Shown here piece after piece: positions 16,264 to 24,425 of a DNA stretch of 64,000 nucleotides. Within the stretch, counting starts at the first letter, position 1; each line of letters starts with the position of its first letter. Made by a program: the position numbers and the translations under genes. Source of the DNA: an uncultured Prevotellaceae bacterium (GTDB lineage Bacteria; Bacteroidota; Bacteroidia; Bacteroidales; Muribaculaceae); contig CAMVBJ010000013.1 of the NCBI GenBank assembly GCA_947165675.1, positions 1 through 64,000 of the forward strand, given 5' to 3'. Under the pieces are notes generated by a model that was not told the DNA's origin, searched no databases, and saw only the letters and a list, made by a program, of their open reading frames with translations.

Positions 16264-16837
16264 TCTCTGTGTTTTCCAATGAGGAATTATCTGTGACGAC
16301 TTTGCGCCTGCGACGCTCTGCCATGAATTCCTGCAAGCTGGTGAAGTTGAACAGCAGCAGGCAGATGCCTGATGTCAAAACAATCATCGACACATTCTCG
16401 CGCAACGAGGGCAGCATGAGTGACAACAAGCCGCTCAAGACAACGATGGCGGGACACAAGAAGTACCACCCCTTGATGCTGAGGGTGTTGCGGGACAGGA
16501 ACAGATAGATGACATGGAACAGTCCCAACACCACCAGTAACATGCCTAAGAGCAGTTGCAGGATTTCATCAAACTTGTCAGGCTTCAAGATCATGACAAG
16601 CCCAAAGCACAAGCCGCCCACAGCAGGCAACACACCCATGTAGTCGGCACTCTTGCGGGCATCGGCATGACGCACGGCAACCATGACGAGATAGGCCACA
16701 GCAGGCAACAGGAAGGTGGCCCCCATTACACGCGCGCCCCACACCAGGATGTTGGGCACTCCGTGAAACAGGATGAGAATTATGCCTGCGAGCAGCAAGA
16801 TCACATTGGTCAGGAGGTTGATGCTTACCTTTTTCAT
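16253..16837 (-). CDS. HdeD/DUF308-like integral membrane protein
   Basis: 194 aa from the ATG at 16837 (MKKVSINLLTNVILLL). About six short membrane helices come in three pairs, the pattern of the HdeD/DUF308 family, followed by a basic cytoplasmic tail (MAERRRRKV). The frame could start further upstream, but that would run into the divergent promoter. It is probably co-translated with the DUF3667 gene. Confidence 0.65.
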   Translation of the reverse strand: MKKVSINLLTNVILLLAGIILILFHGVPNILVWGARVMGATFLLPAVAYLVMVAVRHADARKSADYMGVLPAVGGLCFGLVMILKPDKFDEILQLLLGMLLVVLGLFHVIYLFLSRNTLSIKGWYFLCPAIVVLSGLLSLMLPSLRENVSMIVLTSGICLLLFNFTSLQEFMAERRRRKVVTDNSSLENTENEL

Positions 16838-16932
16838 TGATTTCTGTAAGGTGTAATGTGAGTTGTTAATAATTTTTCCACAAAAATATTTCAAAATAAT
16901 CTTTTATCAAAAAAAACACACAAAAAAAGTAT

Positions 16933-16940
16933 TATCTTTG
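16933..16940 (+). promoter_or_regulatory. -7 element just before the lipid kinase start
   Basis: TATCTTTG ends 6 nt before the ATG at 16947. The transcript would be nearly leaderless. The -33 element is not clear. Confidence 0.6.
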
Positions 16941-16946
16941 CGGTGT

Positions 16947-17852
16947 ATGGAGAAAGACCGAAGACACATACTCGCCATTATCAACCCTGTGTCGGGAATC
17001 GGCAACAAGGATAAATTGCCTCGTCTCATCGACACGGTCGTGGATCATGACCGAAACGACGTGAGCATTATCATGACCGAGTATCCCGGACATGCCCGAG
17101 AGATAGCCCAGCAAGCAGTCGCTGATGGTGTCAATGTTGTGGTTGCCATCGGAGGTGACGGCACTGTCAATGAAGTGGGCAGCGCCCTGGTGGGTACTGA
17201 AACGAGCCTGGCCATTGTGCCCAGTGGTTCAGGAAACGGTCTGGCTCGCCACCTGAGGATATCGATGAACGCCAGCCGAGCCCTGCAAGTGCTTAATAAC
17301 GGTGTCGTTTCCCGATTTGACTTCTGTACCGTCAATGGCAGACCGTTCTTCTGCACCTGCGGCCTGGGGTTTGACGCAACGGTGAGTTATAAGTTTTCCA
17401 ACGAGGGCACCCGTGGTTTCATCTCCTATATCAAGACTGCCCTGGCCGAGTACATCAACTACAAGCCACAGCAATACACCATCGACATCGACGGCGTACA
17501 GCTTCAAGAGCGCGCCTTTGTCATCGCTTGCTGCAATGCGGCACAATATGGCAACAACGCTTACATCGCCCCTCGCGCGACCATGCAGGACGGGCTCATT
17601 GACGTGACCGTCATGCATCCTTTCAATATTGTCGAGAGTCCGTTGATCGGAGCTCGACTGTTCCTGCGTCAACTGGGGCAAGACCATCACGTGAGCATCT
17701 ACCGCGGCAAGTGTGTCATCATCAAGCGTGACCACGACGACATCATGCACATCGACGGTGACCCCGTGATGATGCCCGCCCAAGTCATCATCAAGAACGT
17801 GTCCAAAGGCATCAGCATCCTCGTACCGCCATCCCTACCCGATGACGTATAA
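16947..17852 (+). CDS. Diacylglycerol/lipid kinase family protein (YegS/BmrU-like)
   Basis: 301 aa from the ATG at 16947. The DAGK catalytic domain shows NPVSGIGNKDKL, the nucleotide-binding AIGGDGTVNEVGSAL and SGSGNGLARHL. The C-terminal domain carries IDGDPV and a hydrophobic end. It phosphorylates a diacylglycerol-like lipid at the membrane. A longer frame reaches 16863 but would include the promoter. Confidence 0.87.
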   Translation: MEKDRRHILAIINPVSGIGNKDKLPRLIDTVVDHDRNDVSIIMTEYPGHAREIAQQAVADGVNVVVAIGGDGTVNEVGSALVGTETSLAIVPSGSGNGLARHLRISMNASRALQVLNNGVVSRFDFCTVNGRPFFCTCGLGFDATVSYKFSNEGTRGFISYIKTALAEYINYKPQQYTIDIDGVQLQERAFVIACCNAAQYGNNAYIAPRATMQDGLIDVTVMHPFNIVESPLIGARLFLRQLGQDHHVSIYRGKCVIIKRDHDDIMHIDGDPVMMPAQVIIKNVSKGISILVPPSLPDDV

Positions 17853-17932
17853 ATAAATGTGTCCCGAACAATTTCCAACTGACTTCACGCAATAATTCAT
17901 AAAAACAACATAAACATAATCACAACATAACA

Positions 17933-19891
17933 ATGAGTTATCTAAAATTTGATAAAAACCTGATGATCAACTTGGAGCAATCGTTGCCCAAGGAGATGTT
18001 GCGCACCAATCAATCAGGGGCCTATCACTGCACTACCATTGTTGGCTGCAACACCCGCAAGCAACACGGCCTGCTTGTGATTCCCGTACCCGAGCTCGAC
18101 GATAACAACCACGTGCTCCTGTCCTCGCTCGATGAGACGGTCATCCAGCATGGCGCACCGTTCAACCTGGGTCTGCATCGCTACAAGGGAGACACCTACA
18201 GCCCCAACGGACACAAGTACATCCGCGAGTATGACTGCGAGCGCGTGCCCACCACGACCTATCGCGTGGGTGGCGTGATCCTCAAGAAGGAAAAGATCTT
18301 CATCACCCACGAGAACCGCATCCTCATCCGTTACACACTGGTGGATGCCCACTCGGTAACCACGTTGCAGTTCAGACCATTCCTGGCCTTCCGTAACGCC
18401 AATGACCTGTGTGTCGAAAATGCGGTCGCCAGCCGTGACTATCAGGAAGTCAGCAACGGCATTGCCACTTGCATGTATGACGGATACCCAACTCTATTCA
18501 TGCAGATGAATCACAAACCTCGCTTTGTGTTTGACCCGCACTGGTATAAGAATATCGAGTACACCAAGGATCAGGAGCGAGGCATCCCCTACAGCGAGGA
18601 TCTCTACGTGCCTGGCTATTTTGAGGTCGAGATCAAGAAAGGCGAGCCCCTTATCTTCTCAGCAGGAATCGAGGAGGTCAACACCCGGACGCTGACCAAG
18701 ATGTATGAGGACGAAATCAAGCCTCGCACGCCCCGCACCAGCTTCTACAACTGCATGAAGAATAGTGCCAAGCAGTTCTATATCACCAACAAAGAGGGTC
18801 ACTACCTGCTGGCTGGCTATCCTTGGTTCAAGATACGAGCCCGTGACGAGTTCATTGCCTTGCCCGGCTGCACGCTGTCGGTACATCACCGCCAGGACTT
18901 TGAATTGATAATGGACACAGCCCAGCGCGCACTTAACGACTGGATGCGCGACGGCACTCTCGACAAGCACCTCGACGGGCTGGAACTGCCAGACATTCCA
19001 CTGTGGGCCATTTGGGCTGTACAGCGATACGCCCATGACCTGAATGCCGAAGCCGCCCGCCAGCGCTATGGCCAGTTGGTCAAGGACCTGATCAACTTTA
19101 TCGCCGATAACCGTCACCCCAACCTCAAACTGGACAACAATGGCTTAGTCATTACCGACGGCACCAAGCGTCCCGTATCGTGGATGAACAGCACCCACCC
19201 CGACGGCACTCCACTCATCCCTCGCACGGGCTATCTGGTGGAATTTAACGCCTTGTGGTACAATGCCCTGCGATTTGCAGTGGAAGAATTGTTCGGTGAG
19301 ATTGAGCAGGAGAAAGAGTTTGTGGATCGGTGCAACGAGATTGCCGCCAAGTGCAAGCCCGCTTTTATCGATACGTTCATGACCGACTACGGTTACCTGT
19401 ATGACTATGTAAACGGCAGTTACACCGACCTGAGTGTAAGGCCCAACATGATCATAGCCGCCGCCACCGACTACAGCCCGCTTGACCGCCGCCAGCGCAA
19501 ACGCGTGCTCGACATTACCACCCGCGAGCTGCTCACCCCCAAGGGGCTGCGCACCCTTAGTCCTAACAGTTATGGATATATTCCTTGGTACTTGGGCACC
19601 CCCGAGGAGCGCCAGACTGCTTACTATGCCGGCAGTGCCCGACCCTGGCTGATGGACTTCTACAGCAAGGCTTACATCCGAGTGTTCGGCCTGAACAGCA
19701 TCTCGTTCATCGAGAGGATGATGATCGGCTTTGAGGACGAGATGAAGGAAGGATGCATCGGCTCCCTCAGCGAACTCTACGACGGCAACCCACCCTTCAT
19801 CGGCCGTGGTGCCGTGAGCTTCGCTCCCAACGTGGGCGGCATCCTGCGCGTGCTGCGCACCTTCAAGAACCTGCACATCATCGACGAATAA
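17933..19891 (+). CDS. Glycogen debranching enzyme (amylo-alpha-1,6-glucosidase, GH133)
   Basis: 652 aa. The N-terminal GDE_N-type region (SGAYHCTTIVGCNTRKQHGLLVIPV) is followed by an (alpha/alpha)6 amylo-1,6-glucosidase domain. This includes YPWFKIRARDEF, WMNSTHPDGTPLIPRTGYLVEFNALWYN and RPNMIIA. It removes alpha-1,6 branches from glycogen in the cytoplasm. First of three co-directional alpha-glucan genes; the next starts 22 bp later after a strong ribosome-binding site. Confidence 0.9.
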   Translation: MSYLKFDKNLMINLEQSLPKEMLRTNQSGAYHCTTIVGCNTRKQHGLLVIPVPELDDNNHVLLSSLDETVIQHGAPFNLGLHRYKGDTYSPNGHKYIREYDCERVPTTTYRVGGVILKKEKIFITHENRILIRYTLVDAHSVTTLQFRPFLAFRNANDLCVENAVASRDYQEVSNGIATCMYDGYPTLFMQMNHKPRFVFDPHWYKNIEYTKDQERGIPYSEDLYVPGYFEVEIKKGEPLIFSAGIEEVNTRTLTKMYEDEIKPRTPRTSFYNCMKNSAKQFYITNKEGHYLLAGYPWFKIRARDEFIALPGCTLSVHHRQDFELIMDTAQRALNDWMRDGTLDKHLDGLELPDIPLWAIWAVQRYAHDLNAEAARQRYGQLVKDLINFIADNRHPNLKLDNNGLVITDGTKRPVSWMNSTHPDGTPLIPRTGYLVEFNALWYNALRFAVEELFGEIEQEKEFVDRCNEIAAKCKPAFIDTFMTDYGYLYDYVNGSYTDLSVRPNMIIAAATDYSPLDRRQRKRVLDITTRELLTPKGLRTLSPNSYGYIPWYLGTPEERQTAYYAGSARPWLMDFYSKAYIRVFGLNSISFIERMMIGFEDEMKEGCIGSLSELYDGNPPFIGRGAVSFAPNVGGILRVLRTFKNLHIIDE

Positions 19892-19900
19892 AAACAAAGA

Positions 19901-19906
19901 GGAGGA
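19901..19906 (+). promoter_or_regulatory. Strong Shine-Dalgarno site
   Basis: GGAGGA lies 7 nt before the ATG at 19914. Most genes in this window lack such a site, so it suggests high translation of the synthase gene. Confidence 0.6.
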
Positions 19907-19913
19907 AAGAGAT

Positions 19914-21176
19914 ATGAAAGCATTAATGTTTGGCTGGGAATTTCCGCCTCACATTTTGGGAGGACTGGGAACAGCGAGTTACGGGCTCACCAAGGGCATG
20001 TGGCAGAATGGTGACATGGACATCACCTTTGTCATCCCTAAGCCCTGGGGGGACGAGCCCAAGGAATTTGCCCACATCATCGGCGCAAACAGCACGCCGG
20101 TGGCCTGGCGCGACGTGAACTGGGACTATGTGCAGAGCCGCATCGGCAATGTGATGAATCCGCAGTTGTACTACGACCTGCGCGACCACATCTACGGAGA
20201 CTTCAATTACATGAGCACCAACGACCTGGGATGCATCGAGTTCTCGGGCCGCTACCCTGACAACCTGCTCGAGGAAATCAACAACTACAGCATCGTGGCT
20301 GGTGTCATTGCCCGCACAATTGACTGCGATATCATCCACAGCCACGACTGGCTCACCTACCCTGCCGGCATCCACGCCAAGCAGGTGACAGGCAAGCCCC
20401 TGGTGATCCACGTGCATGCTACCGACTTTGACCGCTCTCGCGGGAACGTCAACCCGACGGTGTTCAGCATCGAGAAAGATGGTATGAACCATGCCGATCA
20501 CATCATCACCGTGAGCAACCTGACGCGCCGCACGGTCATCGAGAAGTATGGCATCAGCCCCGACAAGGTGACCACAGTACACAATGCCGTCGAGCCCCTG
20601 AGTGAGGAATTGCTCAACCTGCCCGTGCCCCCCGGCAAGCAGAACAAGGTCGTCACCTTCCTGGGTCGCATCACGATGCAGAAGGGGCCTGAATACTTTG
20701 TCGAGGCTGCCGCCCAAGTTCTGCACAAGGTCAACGACGTGCAGTTTGTCATGGCTGGCAGTGGTGACATGATGAACAAGATGATCCGCCTTGCTGCCAA
20801 GCGAGATATCGCCGACCGATTCCACTTCACCGGCTTTCTCAAGGGTAAGCAGGTGTATGAGATGCTCAAGGCCAGTGACGTGTACATCATGCCATCGGTA
20901 AGTGAACCCTTCGGCATATCCCCACTGGAGGCAATGCAGATGGGCGTGCCATCTATCATCAGCAAGCAGAGTGGTTGTGCCGAAATCCTTGACAATGTCA
21001 TCAAGATCGACTACTGGGACATCAATGCCATGGCTGATGCCATCTACAGCATTATCAAGTATCCTGCGATGTACAACGAGTTGCGCAACCAGGGTCTTGC
21101 CGAGGTCAACCAGATTACCTGGGACAAAGCCGGTGCCAAGGTCATCGACATCTATCGTCGCCTCATCAACCGATAG
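19914..21176 (+). CDS. GT4-family glycosyltransferase, glycogen synthase-like
   Basis: 420 aa, GT-B fold. The N-terminus MKALMFGWEFPPHILGGLGTASYGL carries a glycine-rich loop like the synthase KxGGL. The C-terminal nucleotide-sugar site is SVSEPFGISPLEAMQMG (the EX7E motif). HSHDWLTYPAG is also typical of glycogen synthase-like GT4 enzymes. With the debranching enzyme and GH57 on either side it most probably elongates an intracellular alpha-glucan. The donor (ADP- or UDP-glucose) cannot be read. Confidence 0.85.
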   Translation: MKALMFGWEFPPHILGGLGTASYGLTKGMWQNGDMDITFVIPKPWGDEPKEFAHIIGANSTPVAWRDVNWDYVQSRIGNVMNPQLYYDLRDHIYGDFNYMSTNDLGCIEFSGRYPDNLLEEINNYSIVAGVIARTIDCDIIHSHDWLTYPAGIHAKQVTGKPLVIHVHATDFDRSRGNVNPTVFSIEKDGMNHADHIITVSNLTRRTVIEKYGISPDKVTTVHNAVEPLSEELLNLPVPPGKQNKVVTFLGRITMQKGPEYFVEAAAQVLHKVNDVQFVMAGSGDMMNKMIRLAAKRDIADRFHFTGFLKGKQVYEMLKASDVYIMPSVSEPFGISPLEAMQMGVPSIISKQSGCAEILDNVIKIDYWDINAMADAIYSIIKYPAMYNELRNQGLAEVNQITWDKAGAKVIDIYRRLINR

Positions 21177-21198
21177 TCATCAGGCATGAGTAATCTTA

Positions 21199-21233
21199 CT
21201 AAAAACTTAAAACCGACAACTTAAAACGAACAA
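21199..21233 (+). repeat. Heptamer-period array before the GH57 gene
   Basis: Five 7-bp units (CTAAAAA, CTTAAAA, CCGACAA, CTTAAAA, CGAACAA) end 3 bp before the ATG at 21237. Other arrays are at 22781, 40886, 50422 and 54347. Confidence 0.5.
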
Positions 21234-21236
21234 TAT

Positions 21237-22679
21237 ATGAAAGCGATTTGTTTTTATTTCCAGATCCATCAGCCATTTCGCCTGAAGCACTACCGTTTCT
21301 TTGACATCGGTAATGACCACTACTATTACGATGACTTTGCGGACGATGACATCATTACACGCATCGCCCAGCGATCCTACCTGCCCGCCAACCAGATGCT
21401 GCTCGACATGATCCGCGAGAACGGTAAGAAGTTCAAGGTGGCCTTCTCGATCAGCGGTACCGCTCTGGAGCAACTTGAGCAATATGTCCCCGAGTTTATC
21501 GACTCGATGAAGGAGCTGGCCCAGACGGGCTGTGTAGAATTCCTGAGCGAGACCTATGCCCACAGTTTGTCATCACTCTATGATGCCGACGAGTTTGTCG
21601 CACAGGTCAAGGCCCACGACGAAAAGATTCAACAACTCTTTGGCCAGAAACCCAAGGTGTTCCGCAACACCGAGCTCATCTATGACGATGACATCGCTTC
21701 GATGGTCTATGCCATGGGCTTCAAGGCCGCTATCACCGCCGATGCCAAGCACGTGCTGGGCTGGCGTTCACCCAATTTCCTCTACAGCAGTGCCTCGGCT
21801 CCCAAGCTCAAGCTACTGTTGAAGAACGGCAAACTCAGTGACGACATCTCGTTCCGCTTCAGCAACCCCGAGTGGGCTTCTTATCCTCTCACGGCCGACA
21901 AGTACATCCACTGGATCAACGAGTTGCCCCAGGAGGAACAGTTAGTCAACCTGTTCATGAATTATGATGCGCTGGGCGAGCTCCAGCCACGTGAAAGCGG
22001 TATCTTCGAGTTCATTAAGGCCCTGCCCCGCTTTGCAGCCGAGAACGACATCCAGTTCTGGACCCCGAGCGAGGTGGTTGCCAAGTTCAAGCCTGTAGCC
22101 GAGCTCGCTGTGCCCTACCCCATGTCCTGGACCGACGCGGCACGCGATACCAGCGCCTGGCTGGGCAACACCTTGCAGCAGGAAGCCGTCAAGAAGTTGT
22201 ACTCCATCGGTGAACGCGTACGCCTGTGCACCGACCGCCGCATTAAGCAAGACTGGAATTATCTGCAAGCAAGTGACCACTTCTTCTACATGTCCACCAA
22301 GCACAACGATGATGGCTCTGTACATAGCCACTACAGCCCCTACGACTCGCCCTACACGGCATTCACCAACTACATGAACGTGCTGAGCGACTTTATGACA
22401 CGCGTCGAGGAGCAGTACCCCACCAGCATCGACAACGAGGAGTTGAACTCACTGCTATTGACCATCCGCAACCAGGAGCAGGAAATCGAGAAGCTGCACC
22501 GCGAGGTTGAGCTGATGCGCAACAACATCGTCAAGGACACCACTGGTGATTTCCCCATCGACCACGAGCCAACCGAGCCTGTCAAGGATAAGCCTGTGGA
22601 CAAGAAAGAGTCAACCAAGAAATCCGTTGCTAAAAAGGCACCCGCCAAGAAGAAAGCACCCGCTAAAAAAGCGAAATAA
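21237..22679 (+). CDS. GH57 glycoside hydrolase (alpha-amylase/branching-type) with basic tail
   Basis: 480 aa. The GH57 catalytic barrel starts at once (ICFYFQIHQPFRLKHY). Other GH57 motifs are the ISGTALEQLEQ stretch and FRNTELIYDDDI with the predicted nucleophile Glu. Residues from about 400 form a coiled coil (NQEQEIEKLHREVELMRN). The last 30 residues are Lys/Ala/Pro repeats (KKAPAKKKAPAKKAK), like histone H1-type tails. The tail is unusual for a glucanase and may bind polyanions or the glucan particle. Last gene of the glycogen set. Confidence 0.87.
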   Translation: MKAICFYFQIHQPFRLKHYRFFDIGNDHYYYDDFADDDIITRIAQRSYLPANQMLLDMIRENGKKFKVAFSISGTALEQLEQYVPEFIDSMKELAQTGCVEFLSETYAHSLSSLYDADEFVAQVKAHDEKIQQLFGQKPKVFRNTELIYDDDIASMVYAMGFKAAITADAKHVLGWRSPNFLYSSASAPKLKLLLKNGKLSDDISFRFSNPEWASYPLTADKYIHWINELPQEEQLVNLFMNYDALGELQPRESGIFEFIKALPRFAAENDIQFWTPSEVVAKFKPVAELAVPYPMSWTDAARDTSAWLGNTLQQEAVKKLYSIGERVRLCTDRRIKQDWNYLQASDHFFYMSTKHNDDGSVHSHYSPYDSPYTAFTNYMNVLSDFMTRVEEQYPTSIDNEELNSLLLTIRNQEQEIEKLHREVELMRNNIVKDTTGDFPIDHEPTEPVKDKPVDKKESTKKSVAKKAPAKKKAPAKKAK

Positions 22680-22686
22680 GCATGAC

Positions 22687-22735
22687 CATTAAACTGTCAA
22701 GGCTGTCACCTGTGGGCAGCCTTGATTGTTTAATG
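22687..22735 (+). terminator. Terminator after the glycogen operon
   Basis: Inner stem TCAAGGCTG/CAGCCTTGA, then a 2-nt internal loop and outer stem CATTAAAC/GTTTAATG: 17 pairs around an 11-nt loop. Confidence 0.75.
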
Positions 22736-22780
22736 ACCAACGGACCTATCGGATTCCCATTTCTATACTACCTCAAAAAA

Positions 22781-22808
22781 CTGAAAACCGAGGGTCAAAA
22801 ACTGAAAA
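22781..22808 (+). repeat. Degenerate heptamer array
   Basis: Units CTGAAAA, CCGAGGG, TCAAAAA, CTGAAAA in 7-bp phase, just upstream of the -7 element for the nucleotidase gene. Confidence 0.35.
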
Positions 22809-22816
22809 CTTTATAG

Positions 22817-22824
22817 TAACTTTG
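22817..22824 (+). promoter_or_regulatory. -7 element for the nucleotidase gene
   Basis: TAACTTTG, 41 bp before the ATG at 22866. No good -33 match was seen. Confidence 0.5.
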
Positions 22825-22865
22825 TCGGTTAATAGAAATTTAACATTAAACTCAATTATACGATT

Positions 22866-24383
22866 ATGGCAATATTCCGCAACTTCATGCTCCTGTGCCT
22901 GTGTGCGCTGATGGTAATTCCCACCGTGCGTGCCGAGCACCTAATGATTATCGCAGTTAATGACACCCACAGCCAGATTGATCCCGTCAGCGACGGCACC
23001 GGTGGTGTGGCAAGGCGTCGCGCCATCTATGACAAGCTGCGCGCCAATAATCCCAACACTGTGCTGATTCATGCCGGAGATGCCGTTCAGGGCACTTTAT
23101 TCTTCTCGCTCTACCGTGGCGAGGTGGAATACGCACTGATGGATACCTTGGGCTATGATGCAATTATCCTGGGAAACCATGAATTTGACAACGGAATGGA
23201 GGAGCTGGCAGCCCATTATCGCAATGTTGATGCCGTAAAGATGAGCGCCAACTACGACTTCAGCGCCACGCCACTCGACGGGCTGTTCCAACCTTACTGG
23301 ATCAAAGCCGTCGGTGACAAGCGCATCGGATTCTTCGGCATCAATGTCAACCCTGCGGGCCTGATTGCCGACATGAACTGTAAAGACTTGGGCTATCGCT
23401 TTGCACCAGATGTAGCTGACGCTACCGCCCACTACCTCAAGGAGGTTCAAGGCGTGGACTATGCCATCATGGTATCTCACATTGGCTACAGCAGCTATGA
23501 GCCCACCGAGCCCAATGACACCCTCATCATCGGGCACAGCCATTACATCGACATGGTCATCAGTTCCCACTCCCATACCACCGTCACACCTGGTAGCGGC
23601 ATGGATCGCATCGCCAATGCTGATGGAAAATTGATTCCCATCGGCCAGAACGGCAAGAGCGGCAAGCTGGTAGCCACCTATGATCTGGATTTGGAAACAG
23701 GCAAGATTGTGTATAACCACATCCCCGTTGACGCCAGTTGGGACGAAGCGGCGAGCAGATATACAGCCATGAACGAGTGGCTCGACCATTATCGTCATGG
23801 AGTGGACAGCATCATGAACAACCCTATAGGAACCAGTGCCCGCTTCATGAAGAATTCCAGTCACGCAGCACAGAATTGGGTGAGCGACGCGGCGATGGAC
23901 ATTACCAAAGAACTGTCTGGCATCAAGAATATAGATTGCGCCATCATGAACAAGGGCGGCATCCGCGTGGATATGCCACAGGGCACTGTCACTGAAGGTA
24001 CCCTCGGATCCATGTTCCCCTTTGACAACCGTTTTGTTGTGCTTGAAATGTCTGGCACCACATTGATTGAGAGCATTAAGCTGATGTGTGGACGTGGAGG
24101 CGATGCCGTGAGCAAGGAGTTGCGCGCCACCTACAACAAGAAGGGTGAGCTCATCAAGGCGACCATCAAGGGCAAAAAAATCGACCCCAAGAAGACCTAC
24201 ATCGTCGCCACGATCGATTACCTTGCCAACGGCGGTGACTACATGACTCCCCTGAAGAGCTGTAAGCGCCTGTTTGTTGATACCCAGAAGTACGGCAACC
24301 ACATCATAACCTACGTCAAGAACCTGCAAGCCCAAGGCAAGAAAATCAATGCCACCGACGAGGTGAGAATTCAAGAAAAATAG
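22866..24383 (+). CDS. Exported bifunctional 5'-nucleotidase/metallophosphoesterase
   Basis: 505 aa. A signal peptide (to about residue 22, VRA-EH) is followed by a two-metal phosphoesterase domain with NDTHSQ, GDAVQG, GNHEFDNG and SHSH. The 5'-nucleotidase C-terminal substrate domain begins near residue 330 (MNKGGIRVDMPQG) and includes MFPFDN and YLANGGDY. Family members hydrolyse nucleotides in the periplasm. Both domains lie in one chain, whereas some Bacteroides relatives have them as separate genes. Confidence 0.88.
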   Translation: MAIFRNFMLLCLCALMVIPTVRAEHLMIIAVNDTHSQIDPVSDGTGGVARRRAIYDKLRANNPNTVLIHAGDAVQGTLFFSLYRGEVEYALMDTLGYDAIILGNHEFDNGMEELAAHYRNVDAVKMSANYDFSATPLDGLFQPYWIKAVGDKRIGFFGINVNPAGLIADMNCKDLGYRFAPDVADATAHYLKEVQGVDYAIMVSHIGYSSYEPTEPNDTLIIGHSHYIDMVISSHSHTTVTPGSGMDRIANADGKLIPIGQNGKSGKLVATYDLDLETGKIVYNHIPVDASWDEAASRYTAMNEWLDHYRHGVDSIMNNPIGTSARFMKNSSHAAQNWVSDAAMDITKELSGIKNIDCAIMNKGGIRVDMPQGTVTEGTLGSMFPFDNRFVVLEMSGTTLIESIKLMCGRGGDAVSKELRATYNKKGELIKATIKGKKIDPKKTYIVATIDYLANGGDYMTPLKSCKRLFVDTQKYGNHIITYVKNLQAQGKKINATDEVRIQEK

Positions 24384-24425
24384 GTTTTAGGTATTCAGTT
24401 TTGACAATTTCTTTAATCACATAAA

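Noticed and set aside
19923..20825. Minus-strand frame (300 codons) opposite the GT4 gene
   Set aside because: Antisense shadow; the plus-strand product has intact catalytic motifs.
23097..24374. Long minus-strand frame (425 codons) opposite the nucleotidase gene
   Set aside because: It mirrors the codon structure of the plus-strand gene, which has clear domain motifs. No promoter, start context or recognisable protein was seen.
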